From contig DNJC01000145.1 in NCBI GenBank assembly GCA_003490025.1, positions 1 through 64,000 on the forward strand: a stretch of DNA of 64,000 nucleotides, in the 5' to 3' direction. Position numbers and translations under genes: made by a program. This document shows positions 1 through 8,824 of the stretch, one piece after another. Source of the DNA: Geobacter sp. GTDB lineage: Bacteria; Desulfobacterota; Desulfuromonadia; Geobacterales; Geobacteraceae. The notes beneath the pieces are model-generated. The model worked only from the letters and a program-made list of their open reading frames with translations. It did not search any database and had not been told where the DNA came from. How positions within the stretch are numbered: the stretch's first letter is position 1; every line of letters starts with the position of its first letter.

Positions 1-3000
1 CGTCCCCGCCGGGACCGCTTCAGGGTCCTACACGGTCGTGGTGCTGGGTGTCGGGCATGACTCCTCTAAATCGTACGTGGCGCAGGCGGTCACCGTCACC
101 GTCACCGGCGGCGCCGACACCACCAAGCCGGTGGTATCGGCCGGTTTCAGCGCCACCACCCCGTCCTTGTCCCGCACCATCGCGGTCTCCGGCTTCGCCG
201 CGACCGACGACACCGGCGTCACCGGCTACATGATCACCACCAGCTCGACCGCGCCTCTCTCCGGCGACGCCGGGTGGCTCGGCTCGGCTCCCTCCAGCTA
301 CACGGTCGGCGCCGACGGGAGCTTCACCCTCTACCCGTGGGCGAAGGACGCGGCGGGGAACGTATCGCTTGTCTACGGCTCGCCGGTGGCGGTCACGGTA
401 GACACGCTCCGCCCGACCGTCTCCAGCACGGTCCCGGTTAACGGCGCCACCGGCATCGCAGCCGACGGCGCCGTCACCCTGAACTTCAGCGAGAACGTTG
501 ACTGTACCTCGGTCACCACCGGTTCGGTCACCATCACCCCGGCCGTCACCTGGAACAAGACGAGCTGCACCGGAAGCCAGGCGGTCTTCACCCCGACCGG
601 GCAGGCAAGCTCCACCTCCTACACCGTGACGGTGGGAACCCTGGTCGATGACCTTGCCGGCAACACCATGGCGTCCAGCTATCCTTTCAGCTACACCACC
701 AGCACCCCGGTCACCCGTCCGGACACCGCGATCTCCGCCCCGGCCGCAGCCGCCGTCCTGAACACCTCGCCGGCAGCGATCACCGGCAGCGCCACCGTCG
801 GGAGCAACCCGCTCGCCTCGGTGCAGGTGTCGACCAATAACGGGAGCAGCTGGAGCGCCGCGACGGGGACCACCTCCTGGTCCTTCTCCTGGACGCTGCC
901 GTCCGAGGACTACGTGGCGCACACCATCCTCGCCAAGGGGGTGGACAACGCCGCCAACGAGGACCTCTCCCCCGCCTCGGTCACGGTACGGGTGGACAAC
1001 GTGGCCCCGGCAGGGCTTGCCAACTCGGCCCCGGCCAACCTCGCCGCCAACCAGGCGACCAGCGTGGGCCTCAGCTCGGGTACCGCCACCGACGCCAACG
1101 TGAGCGCCGCCATCCAGTACTTCTTCGAGATCGCCACGGACAGCGGCTTTTCCACCGGCGTCCAGCAGAGCGGCTGGCAGACCGGCACCACCTTCGCCCC
1201 GACGCTTGCCGGCGCCACCACCTACTACTGGCACGTGAAGGCGAAGGACGCGGCGGGGAACGTCTCCTCGAACACCGCGACCTGGAGCTTCACTACCATA
1301 GGGCCTACGGCGCCCAACGCCCCGTCCGCAACCCAGTACAAGGCGGACGGCACGACCGCGATCGCCCAGGGGGGGACTGCGACCGACTCCTCCGTGGTGA
1401 TCAAGTCGACCGTCTCCGATGCGAACAACGACAACGTCACGCTCGAAATCGAGCTGATCACCAACGGCAACAGCTTCGCCGGGGTCGCCACCTGCTCCTC
1501 GACCGCCGTCGCCAGCGGCTCCGTGGCCGCCGCCACCTGCAGCGGGCTTACCGACGGGATCTCCTACAAGTGGCGCGCGAGAACCAGCGACGGCGCGCTC
1601 ACGAGCGCCTGGACCGACTTCGGCGGCTCCGACCCCGATTTCACCGTGTCTCTCGCCAATACCGCCCCGGCCGTCCCGACCGCCCTGGCGCAGTACCAGC
1701 AGGACGGGAGCACGACCATCGCCTCCGGCGGCGCTGCCACCGGCAACGTGGTGGTGATCGGCGCCACCGTCGACGGCGGCAACGGCGACCAGGTCCTCCT
1801 CGAGGTCGACCTGAACAACGACGGCATCGCCGACTGCGCCAGCGGCTACGTCACCGGCCCGGCAACCGCCCAGGCAACCTGCGGCGGTCTCGCCGACGGC
1901 TCCTACGACTGGAGGGTGAGGGCGAAGGACGCGAAATCCGCCTCCAGCGCCTGGACCGCCTTCTCCGGGACCCCGGACTTCACCGTGGCTACCGGGCTCG
2001 ACTTCGGCATCGACACCGCGGCGCCGACCGACGGGACCGCCCAGGCCTCCTCCGGCGACGGCTACCTGAACGTCACCTGGACCGCGGCCACCGATGCCGG
2101 CGCCGGCCTCGATCCCGTGAACTCCTACAAGCTGGTCAAGGCGACCGGTTCCACCGCACCGGCCGACTGCTCCGGCGCAGCCCTCTACACCGGCAACGGC
2201 AACGCCTACTTCGACACAGCCGTCACGAACGGCACCACCTACTCGTACCGCGTCTGCGCCCTGGACGAGGTCGGGAACCTCTCCGCCGGCGTCACCATCT
2301 CCGGCTCCCCCTCCGCCATAGCCCTGCCGGAGACGGCCATCACGGCTCCCGCGGCGGCAGCGGTCCTGACCACCTCGCCGGCAGCCATCACCGGCAGCGC
2401 GAGCCCCGGGGGGAACCCGCTCACCTCGGTGCAGGTGTCGACCAACAACGGGGGCAGCTGGTCCGCCGCGACCGGGACCGCCTCCTGGTCCTTCTCCTGG
2501 ACGCTCCCGTCCGAGGACTACGTGGCCCACACCATCCTCGCCAAGGCGATGGATTCGCTAGGCTACGCCGACGCCACCCCGGCACAGGTGACGGTGCGGG
2601 TCGACAACGTGCCCCCGGCCGCGCTGGCCAACTCCACGCCGGGCAACGGGGCGACCGCCGTGGTCACCACCTCGGCCCTCACCTCCACGACCGCGACCGA
2701 CGGCAACACCTCCGCCGCCGTGCAGTACTACTTCGAGATCGCCACCAACTCCGGCTTCTCCACCGGCGTGCAGCAGAGCGGCTGGCAGAGCGGGACCAGC
2801 TTCAACCCGACCCTCGCCCCGGGCACCCTCTACTACTGGCACGTGAAGGCGAAGGACGCGGCCGGAAACTCCACCGCGTACACCACCACCTGGAGCTTCA
2901 CCTCCGGCGTGACCGCCCCCGAGACGGCCATCGCCGCCCCGGCGGCGGGAACCGTCTTCTCGACCTCGCCGGGCTCCATCACCGGCACGGCGAGCGCCGG

Positions 3001-5791
3001 GACCAACCCGCTGGGAAGCGTGCAGGTCTCCACCAACAACGGCGGCTCCTGGAGCGCCGCGACCGGGACCGGCAGCTGGTCCTACTCCTGGACGCTCCCG
3101 GCCGAGGACTACGTGGCCCACACGGTGCTCGCCCGCGCTCTTGACAACGCGGCGAACGCCGACCAGACTCCGGCCAGCGTGAGCGTCTACGTCGACACCG
3201 TGGCCCCGGCCGGGCTCGCCAACTCGACCCCGGCCAACCTCGCCACCGGCGTCGCCACCACCTCGTCCGTGGTCGCCGCGACCGCAACCGACGCCAACAC
3301 GACCGCCGCGGTGCAGTACTTCTTCGAGATCGCGACCAACTCCGGCTTCACCACCGGCGTGCAGCAGAGTGCCTGGCAGACCGGGACCAGCTTCGCCCCG
3401 ACCCTCGCCATCAGCAGCACCTACTACTGGCACGTGAAGGCCAAGGACGCCGCCGGCAACAGCACCGCCTACAGTACCACCACGAGCTTCACCACGGCTG
3501 CCGCCACCACCACGGTGGGGCAGGGTACCGGCGAGACCACCGTGACCATCGGCCCGGACGGCGGCCAGACCGTCCTCGATGCCTTCACCCTGCAGACCCA
3601 GGCCGGGACCGACACCGTGACCAACGTCACCGTGACCCTCGCCGCGGGTACCTACGCGGGGATCGCCCTCATCGAGATCACCGACGGCGGCTCCACCGTC
3701 TACGGTTCGGTGACCAACCCGGCAACCAACGCGGTGTCGATACCGCTTACCACCAGCATCACGGCGACCACCACCTCCACCGAATACCTCGTGGAGATCA
3801 CGCCTAAAAGCGCGGCGGCGATGCCGGCCGTTCCGGGAGCGTCCTACGTCGTGACCGGCACCGTGACCGCCATCACCTGCAGCAACCCCAAGGCGTACAA
3901 CGACAGCGCTTCGGGAACCGTGACCATCGACAACCTCTCCCCGGGCAACGTGACCGGCGCGGGGGGGACACCGTTCTCCGGGTCCAACAACCTTGTCTGG
4001 ACCAACCCGGCCGACAGCGACTTGTCCTCGGTCGTCGTACTGAGAAGAAGCGGCGCAGCCGTTGCCGACACACCGGTCGAGGGAGCAGGCTACGTCGCCG
4101 ACAACGTCATCGGCTCCAGCACCGTCGCCTACGTGGGGAGCGGCACGAGCTTCACGGACTCGGGGCTCCTGAACGGGACGGCTTACTACTACAAGATCTT
4201 CGCCAAGGATACCCGCGGCAACTACTCCTCAGGCGGCACCGCTGTGGGGGCGCTGACCCCGGCCAAGACCTGGGCCAACAGCAACCTGCTGCACAACTCG
4301 ACCAACACCGGCTCTACCAAGTGGAGCGCTAACGGCGGCTGGGGCACCCCGGGGACCAAGTACGGCGCCTTCACCTGCTCCACCTGCCACAACATGAACA
4401 CCACCAACATCAAGAGGATCAAGGGGTCCGTGGCCACGCCGGACGGGACCGCCTGGGCTTCCAACAGCGCCACCAGCGTGACCGTCACCGTGGCGAACCC
4501 GGCCACCGACTACGGCAGCGAGGCGGCGCACACCACCTCCGCCAGGATCTGCGAGGTGTGCCACAGCCAGACCGCGTTCCACAAGTACAACCAGACGGCC
4601 ACAACCCATAACGGGGCGGTGAACTGCACCACGGAGTGCCACCTCCACTCCGCCGGCTTCAAGGGAGTGGGCGGCGACTGCACCGGCTGCCATGCCGTGG
4701 CGAAGAACGACGCCGCCAACGCCGACATCGGCAACGACGGCACCCGGGTCGTCGTGGCCGAGTTCGGAAGGGCCTCGCACCACGTCACCGGCGTCAGCAT
4801 CACCAAGCAGCACTGCACCATGTGCCACATGGAGGGGGATGCCGCCAGCGCCAGCCCCGGTTCGCTGCACAAGAACGGGCAGATCGACCTCAGGAACGTC
4901 GACACCAACACGGCTTTCGTCTGGACCGGGACCGAACACACCAACGTCGACAACTTCTGCATGGCCTGCCACGACGGCGACGGCGTGGCGAACGCGACGG
5001 TGCGCGCCATCGTTACCGGGGCCACCGCCACCAACCCGTTCAACGACACGCTCAGAAACGGCTACGACCAGGTGACCAGGTCCGGCGTGCTGAACGTCAA
5101 GGCGCAGTTCGCCTCCGGCAACTACTCGCACCACGCGGTATCGGCGCAGAAGTACACCACCTCGACCTACCTCTTCACCGCGAGCAAGTTCGTCTCCACC
5201 TTCACGCCGCTGGGCGGGGCGCAGACGGTGCGCGACACCTCCAGGCTCCACTGCGGCGACTGCCACACGGTCGGGCAGTGGGCGACCGTCGGGGGGATCG
5301 GCGGCCACGGCTCGACCAACGAGTACATGCTGCAGACCTCCTCAGGGGCCAACGCCGAGCACACGCTCTCCACCTACGTCTGCTACAAGTGCCACGTCCC
5401 GGCGACTTACAACACCCTCGGCGGGCACGGCACCGGCAGCGGCAGCTACGTCGACACCTCGACGGGAACCGGCATCTCGGGGCGCGTCACCGGCGACGGC
5501 AGCATCACCGGGATGGCCTGCTCCACCTGCCACAACTCCGGGGCCACCGGGTGGGGCGGCATCCACGGCGGCAATGGCACCTATGTGGACGGCGGCGGGG
5601 CCTCCCAGAACACCTACCGCTTCATGCCGGGGATGGGGAATGCCAAGTATCGGCCGGGCGACTGGACCGCGGCTTCCGCCACCGGCTGCTACACCGGGCC
5701 GGACGCAAGCGGCAACTGGGGCAGCTGCACCCAGCACAACTCCGCCACGAAGGCCTACACCAGGTCCACCGCAAGGCCGCTGGCCTACTAG
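1..5791 (+). CDS. Multiheme c-type cytochrome with long Ig/FN3-like N-terminal region (5' end outside window)
   Basis: The frame is open from base 2 without a convincing start, so the gene begins upstream and its signal peptide is not visible; the GTG at 38 is internal. More than 1400 residues of Thr/Ser/Ala-rich beta-sandwich repeats come first. They include a Big_5-type Ig domain (about 400-710) and a roughly 590-bp module (Ig-like plus FN3-like) present three times (about 719-1300, 2329-2910, 2914-3500). A cytochrome module follows from about 4260, with nine heme motifs: eight CX2CH and one CX3CH (CTTECH, near 4624). This module is paralogous to the whole mature part of the cytochrome at 23171-27151. 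Inferred role: a cell-surface or extracellular electron-transfer protein with an adhesive stalk. The family is not named further. An intrinsic terminator follows the stop. Confidence 0.85.
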   Translation, partial: VPAGTASGSYTVVVLGVGHDSSKSYVAQAVTVTVTGGADTTKPVVSAGFSATTPSLSRTIAVSGFAATDDTGVTGYMITTSSTAPLSGDAGWLGSAPSSYTVGADGSFTLYPWAKDAAGNVSLVYGSPVAVTVDTLRPTVSSTVPVNGATGIAADGAVTLNFSENVDCTSVTTGSVTITPAVTWNKTSCTGSQAVFTPTGQASSTSYTVTVGTLVDDLAGNTMASSYPFSYTTSTPVTRPDTAISAPAAAAVLNTSPAAITGSATVGSNPLASVQVSTNNGSSWSAATGTTSWSFSWTLPSEDYVAHTILAKGVDNAANEDLSPASVTVRVDNVAPAGLANSAPANLAANQATSVGLSSGTATDANVSAAIQYFFEIATDSGFSTGVQQSGWQTGTTFAPTLAGATTYYWHVKAKDAAGNVSSNTATWSFTTIGPTAPNAPSATQYKADGTTAIAQGGTATDSSVVIKSTVSDANNDNVTLEIELITNGNSFAGVATCSSTAVASGSVAAATCSGLTDGISYKWRARTSDGALTSAWTDFGGSDPDFTVSLANTAPAVPTALAQYQQDGSTTIASGGAATGNVVVIGATVDGGNGDQVLLEVDLNNDGIADCASGYVTGPATAQATCGGLADGSYDWRVRAKDAKSASSAWTAFSGTPDFTVATGLDFGIDTAAPTDGTAQASSGDGYLNVTWTAATDAGAGLDPVNSYKLVKATGSTAPADCSGAALYTGNGNAYFDTAVTNGTTYSYRVCALDEVGNLSAGVTISGSPSAIALPETAITAPAAAAVLTTSPAAITGSASPGGNPLTSVQVSTNNGGSWSAATGTASWSFSWTLPSEDYVAHTILAKAMDSLGYADATPAQVTVRVDNVPPAALANSTPGNGATAVVTTSALTSTTATDGNTSAAVQYYFEIATNSGFSTGVQQSGWQSGTSFNPTLAPGTLYYWHVKAKDAAGNSTAYTTTWSFTSGVTAPETAIAAPAAGTVFSTSPGSITGTASAGTNPLGSVQVSTNNGGSWSAATGTGSWSYSWTLPAEDYVAHTVLARALDNAANADQTPASVSVYVDTVAPAGLANSTPANLATGVATTSSVVAATATDANTTAAVQYFFEIATNSGFTTGVQQSAWQTGTSFAPTLAISSTYYWHVKAKDAAGNSTAYSTTTSFTTAAATTTVGQGTGETTVTIGPDGGQTVLDAFTLQTQAGTDTVTNVTVTLAAGTYAGIALIEITDGGSTVYGSVTNPATNAVSIPLTTSITATTTSTEYLVEITPKSAAAMPAVPGASYVVTGTVTAITCSNPKAYNDSASGTVTIDNLSPGNVTGAGGTPFSGSNNLVWTNPADSDLSSVVVLRRSGAAVADTPVEGAGYVADNVIGSSTVAYVGSGTSFTDSGLLNGTAYYYKIFAKDTRGNYSSGGTAVGALTPAKTWANSNLLHNSTNTGSTKWSANGGWGTPGTKYGAFTCSTCHNMNTTNIKRIKGSVATPDGTAWASNSATSVTVTVANPATDYGSEAAHTTSARICEVCHSQTAFHKYNQTATTHNGAVNCTTECHLHSAGFKGVGGDCTGCHAVAKNDAANADIGNDGTRVVVAEFGRASHHVTGVSITKQHCTMCHMEGDAASASPGSLHKNGQIDLRNVDTNTAFVWTGTEHTNVDNFCMACHDGDGVANATVRAIVTGATATNPFNDTLRNGYDQVTRSGVLNVKAQFASGNYSHHAVSAQKYTTSTYLFTASKFVSTFTPLGGAQTVRDTSRLHCGDCHTVGQWATVGGIGGHGSTNEYMLQTSSGANAEHTLSTYVCYKCHVPATYNTLGGHGTGSGSYVDTSTGTGISGRVTGDGSITGMACSTCHNSGATGWGGIHGGNGTYVDGGGASQNTYRFMPGMGNAKYRPGDWTAASATGCYTGPDASGNWGSCTQHNSATKAYTRSTARPLAY

Positions 5792-5817
5792 CAAACCGAT
5801 TGACGCAAGCGGTACCG

Positions 5818-5846
5818 GGGCCACCTACGGGTGGCCCTCTTTTTTA
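5818..5846 (+). terminator. Intrinsic terminator after the first cytochrome gene
   Basis: The arms GGGCCACC and GGTGGCCC pair perfectly around a TACG tetraloop and are followed by CTCTTTTTT. It lies 27 bases after the stop of the cytochrome gene and separates it from the ResB-like gene. Confidence 0.85.
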
Positions 5847-5903
5847 CGCCCTCCCGGCATTTGTTGCTGCAGCGGAGGATGGTTTTCTGGTAAGGTTGTC
5901 GCC

Positions 5904-7070
5904 GTGAAAAGAAAGATATCCGCCAAAAAACTGCTGCTATCCCCCTTCACCTTCCTCCTGTTCCTGGTCCTGCCGCTTGCGGTGGTCGCGCTGCGGCGCG
6001 CCGGGCAGACTGAGCACACGCTCGATATCCTGCTGGTCAACAACGGCCTGCTCCTTTGCTACCTCTGCGCCCGCTTCATCCTCCTTTTACGGCGCCGCCC
6101 GGCGCCGCTTCGCTACGACGCCGACCTCCCGCCGCGGCGCCGCTTCGTGGAGGTCCCCGTCCCTTTCCCCTTGCTCAGGGAGCGGCTGGAGCGCGAAGGG
6201 TACCGCTTCGACGCGGCCGGCCGCTACGCAGAGAAGAGGGAGATCGGCTTTGACGGGAGCCTCCTCGCCCACGCCGCGCTGATCCTGCTTCTTTGCTTCG
6301 GGATGTACGACAACCTGCGGCAACTGGACGGCACCGTCCTCCTGGGCGTGGGGGAGCCGATCAAGCTTTACGAGAAGAAGGCGTACGGGGTCCTGACCGA
6401 GGGGCTCCTTGCCTCGGTGCGGGAAACGGGGATGCAGCTGCAGATCAGGAAGCAACAGCTTCCCTCCATCGAGTGGCCCGCGGGAGCGACGGACGCTCTC
6501 CTTTTCTCCAGCGAGAACAAGGAACTGCAGCAAGGGGTGATCGCTCCCGGGCGCCCGATGCGCCAGGATGGCTTCGTGATAAACATGAACCGCCTGGTCT
6601 ACGACGCCTGGGTGGTGGTCACCACCTCGAAGAACCTGATCGTGTACAGCAATTTCGTGAAACTTCTGCCGGTCAAGGGGGGGGCGAAAGCCTACAGCCA
6701 CTACGGCGAGTTCGCCGATCCCTCCCTCGACGTTTCCGGGAAGGTCTGGCTCGACCCGTCGAGAAAGGCGATCAGGGTCGAGACGACGCGGGCGGGGAAG
6801 AAGATCGTGGATACCGAACTCCTGCTCTGGGGCGGGAACAGGAAGGAGCAGGGGGGGTATGTCGCCAAGTTCGAGGGGCTCGGGCAGTGGTCCGAGCTGC
6901 ACGTCACGCGCCACCGGCACAAGTGGGCGCTGGCCGCAGGGGGAGCGATCGCGCTCGTCGGCTTCCTGCTGCGCCTTTTGTTCCGCCCCAAGCGGGTATG
7001 GATCGAGAAGGTCGAAAACGGGACGCTGCTTATGAAAAGCGGGGGCCAGCCCCTAGCCCCCAGCCCCTAG
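5904..7070 (+). CDS. ResB-like membrane protein (diverged cytochrome c maturation family)
   Basis: The 388-residue product starts at a GTG preceded by TAAGG; the open frame extends further upstream but has no better ribosome site. Hydrophobic segments lie near residues 10-28, 36-55, 112-130 and 335-355, with a long soluble loop between the last two. That is the layout of ResB/Ccs1 proteins, which hold heme and reduce apocytochrome thiols in System II cytochrome c maturation. The loop has a ResB-style stretch around VINMNRLVYDAW. Similarity to ResB is weak and judged by eye. Unlike the other two ResB genes here, it has no adjacent CcsA partner. Its position between cytochrome genes suggests a role in their maturation. 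It could instead be an unrelated four-helix membrane protein. Confidence 0.55.
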   Translation: MKRKISAKKLLLSPFTFLLFLVLPLAVVALRRAGQTEHTLDILLVNNGLLLCYLCARFILLLRRRPAPLRYDADLPPRRRFVEVPVPFPLLRERLEREGYRFDAAGRYAEKREIGFDGSLLAHAALILLLCFGMYDNLRQLDGTVLLGVGEPIKLYEKKAYGVLTEGLLASVRETGMQLQIRKQQLPSIEWPAGATDALLFSSENKELQQGVIAPGRPMRQDGFVINMNRLVYDAWVVVTTSKNLIVYSNFVKLLPVKGGAKAYSHYGEFADPSLDVSGKVWLDPSRKAIRVETTRAGKKIVDTELLLWGGNRKEQGGYVAKFEGLGQWSELHVTRHRHKWALAAGGAIALVGFLLRLLFRPKRVWIEKVENGTLLMKSGGQPLAPSP

Positions 7071-7092
7071 CCCCGCAACTGAAAAGGTGACC

Positions 7093-8160
7093 ATGCCAAA
7101 AACGCGTATCCTCATACTGCTGCTCCTGCTGTCGGTGACCCTGTTCTCCTGCCAACGCGACGATAAAACGGCGGCCAAAGGCGACTTCCCGATTCTCGTC
7201 AAGGTCGCGGACAAGTACGCCTACATCGACAGGAGCGGGAAGAGGGCCTTCCCGCAGCTCTTCGATCACGCCGCCATCTTCTCGGAGGGGCTTGCCGCCG
7301 TGCGGGTGGGGGACAAGGACGGCTTCATCGACGCCACCGGAAAAATGGCGATTGCTCCGACCTTCGACTCGGCCTCCATCTTCCTCGACGGCCTGGCCGC
7401 CGTGAAGATCGGGGACAGGTGGGGCTTCATCGACAAGAACGGCAAGATCGCCATCTCCACCCATTTCGTCGGGACCTTCGCCTTTACCGACGGGCTCGCC
7501 TCGGTGGCCGCGGTGGCCAAGGAAGGGGTGCGCATCGGCTACATCGACAAGACCGGGAAAATGGTCGTCCCGCCGCTCTACGACGACGGCGGCTTCTTCT
7601 TCGAGGGACTCGCGCCGGTCAAGCAGGGGGGGAAGTTCGGTTACATCGACAAGGGGGGGAGGATGGTGATAGCGCCGGTATTCGACGACGCACAGCCTTT
7701 CAGGCAGGGGCTCGCCGCCGTGAAGGTGAACGGGAAATACGGCAACTGGGGGTTCATCGACAAGAAGGGGAACCCCGCCATCGCCGAACAGTTCCAGAAC
7801 GTCACCATGTTCAGCGACGGTATCGCGGCCGTGAAGAAGCAGGACAACGCCTGGCACGTGATCGACAGGATCGGAAAGGAAGTGATCCCGCGCGGTTTCC
7901 CCACCCCCCCGTTCTTCTCCGAGGGGCTCGCCGCCGTCAAGGAAGGGGGAAAATGGGGGTACATGGACAAGTCCGGCGCCATCGTCATAAGACCGCAGTA
8001 TGACGCCGCCTCCATCTTCATCAACGGCCTTGCGCCGGTGCAGGTCGGCGACAAATGCGGCTATGTCGACCGCAGCGGCGAGATGGTCATCTCCCCCCGG
8101 TTCGACTGGGCGCCGAACATCCTGGAGCAGTACGTTTCCTACCACTTCGCCTTGCGCTGA
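7093..8160 (+). CDS. WG-repeat lipoprotein
   Basis: The start is the ATG at 7093, preceded by AAAAGGTGACC; a GTG two codons upstream is less likely. The 355-residue product has a short Lys/Arg N-terminus, a Leu-rich segment and a lipobox (LFSC), so it should be a lipoprotein. The rest is about nine WG-type repeats of 30-40 residues, each carrying an aromatic-(I/V/M)-D-x-x-G core such as WGFIDKNG, alternating with segments like EGLAAV. WG repeats are thought to form a beta-sheet scaffold for protein binding, and no catalytic residues are visible. It lies 22 bases after the ResB-like gene and is followed by a strong terminator, so the two probably form one unit. The role in the cytochrome locus is unknown. 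Confidence 0.85.
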   Translation: MPKTRILILLLLLSVTLFSCQRDDKTAAKGDFPILVKVADKYAYIDRSGKRAFPQLFDHAAIFSEGLAAVRVGDKDGFIDATGKMAIAPTFDSASIFLDGLAAVKIGDRWGFIDKNGKIAISTHFVGTFAFTDGLASVAAVAKEGVRIGYIDKTGKMVVPPLYDDGGFFFEGLAPVKQGGKFGYIDKGGRMVIAPVFDDAQPFRQGLAAVKVNGKYGNWGFIDKKGNPAIAEQFQNVTMFSDGIAAVKKQDNAWHVIDRIGKEVIPRGFPTPPFFSEGLAAVKEGGKWGYMDKSGAIVIRPQYDAASIFINGLAPVQVGDKCGYVDRSGEMVISPRFDWAPNILEQYVSYHFALR

Positions 8161-8198
8161 TTTTCCCTCCCCGACTCCGCCTTTTCCCGTACCACCCC

Positions 8199-8221
8199 GG
8201 GCCGCCTTCGCGGCCCTTTTT
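8199..8221 (+). terminator. Intrinsic terminator after the WG-repeat gene
   Basis: GGGCCGC and GCGGCCC pair around CTTC and are followed by TTTTT. The position, 38 bases after the stop, fits an end of the 5904-8160 transcription unit. Confidence 0.85.
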
Positions 8222-8407
8222 GTTGCCCGGTTTCCGGCTCCGACGCCTGCCTGCCGGACCTCCGCTCCTTTGTTGCAACGGCCGCACCGCAGCATCCCCC
8301 CCGCCGTTTTTCCCTCCATTTCACGCCATCCGGCCGGTTTACACCGCACTCTGGGCCATTTGGCCCAGACTCCGGTTAAAAGACGTAAACCTTATACCGA
8401 TTTAATG

Positions 8408-8540
8408 GTCATATGACGCAACGGCGGGTGATTTCCATCTTCTAATTAAATATTTTCTCCGTTTTGGAACGTCAGTTCGAAAAAAAACAGCGTTTGCGAA
8501 AATCCCGATACCGATCACCCCCGTACCGTGCGTCATATGG
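8408..8540. promoter_or_regulatory. Pair of inverted palindromic sites upstream of cytochrome operon
   Basis: CATATGACGCA at 8410-8420 recurs as its reverse complement at 8529-8539. The left copy is embedded in the perfect 10-base palindrome GTCATATGAC (8408-8417), and similarity continues inward as GGGTGAT/ATCACCC. They sit about 165-295 bases upstream of the start expected from the sigma-54-like promoter at 8678, a usual distance for enhancer-binding-protein sites. The regulator is unknown. The remainder of the gene-free stretch 8222-8824 shows A/T-rich DNA but no gene I can support. Confidence 0.45.
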
Positions 8541-8677
8541 CCCCGGTCTAAATCTAAATATCCGATTTTTTACATAATACCTGTAATTACGTCACTTTTA
8601 ATGAGAGGCGCGGAGCGGCCGGGCCGGGTCCTTCGCGAGCCGCCCCGCTTGACAAGCGGCGGGCCTTGTGGTGGGGG

Positions 8678-8694
8678 CGGCGCAAAAATTGCTT
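8678..8694 (+). promoter_or_regulatory. Candidate sigma-54 (-24/-12) promoter
   Basis: The string CGGCGCAAAAATTGCTT carries the GG and GC dinucleotides exactly ten bases apart and TTGC at the -12 element, close to the TGGCAC-N5-TTGC consensus. Transcription would start near 8704, about 120 bases before the cytochrome ATG at 8825. A TTGACA at 8649 lacks a usable -10 at 17 bases. Predicted from sequence only. Confidence 0.45.
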
Positions 8695-8794
8695 GCATTA
8701 GCGTCTCATGGTTAAAGTGGATGGCTGTTTAACTTAACCCTGAGTGCGGGCAAGCTACGATGGTGAGATAAGCATAGTTAACAAGCAGCAAGAA

Positions 8795-8812
8795 AAGCCC
8801 CCGGCGGGGCTT
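8795..8812 (+). promoter_or_regulatory. Perfect hairpin in the 5' leader next to the ribosome site
   Basis: AAGCCCC and GGGGCTT form a seven-pair stem around CGGC. It ends one base before the GAGGGG Shine-Dalgarno of the 8825 gene and has no T-run, so it could modulate ribosome access or stabilise the mRNA 5' end. It does not fit a cyclic-dinucleotide (GEMM) riboswitch that I can recognise. Confidence 0.4.
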
Positions 8813-8824
8813 GAGGGGTGTCAC

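Noticed and set aside
20..2530. Long minus-strand open frames opposite the cytochrome genes (for example 836, 1084, 1297 and 1516 codons)
   Set aside because: They are Gly/Arg/Val/Ala-rich mirror frames of GC-rich coding sequence, lack ribosome sites and domains, and overlap clear heme-motif genes completely.
8700..8824. Cyclic-dinucleotide (GEMM-I/cGAMP) riboswitch before the cytochrome at 8825, as often found in Geobacter
   Set aside because: I looked for the conserved AAACC, GAAA and CGCAAAGCC-type core in order and did not find it here or before the other cytochrome genes.
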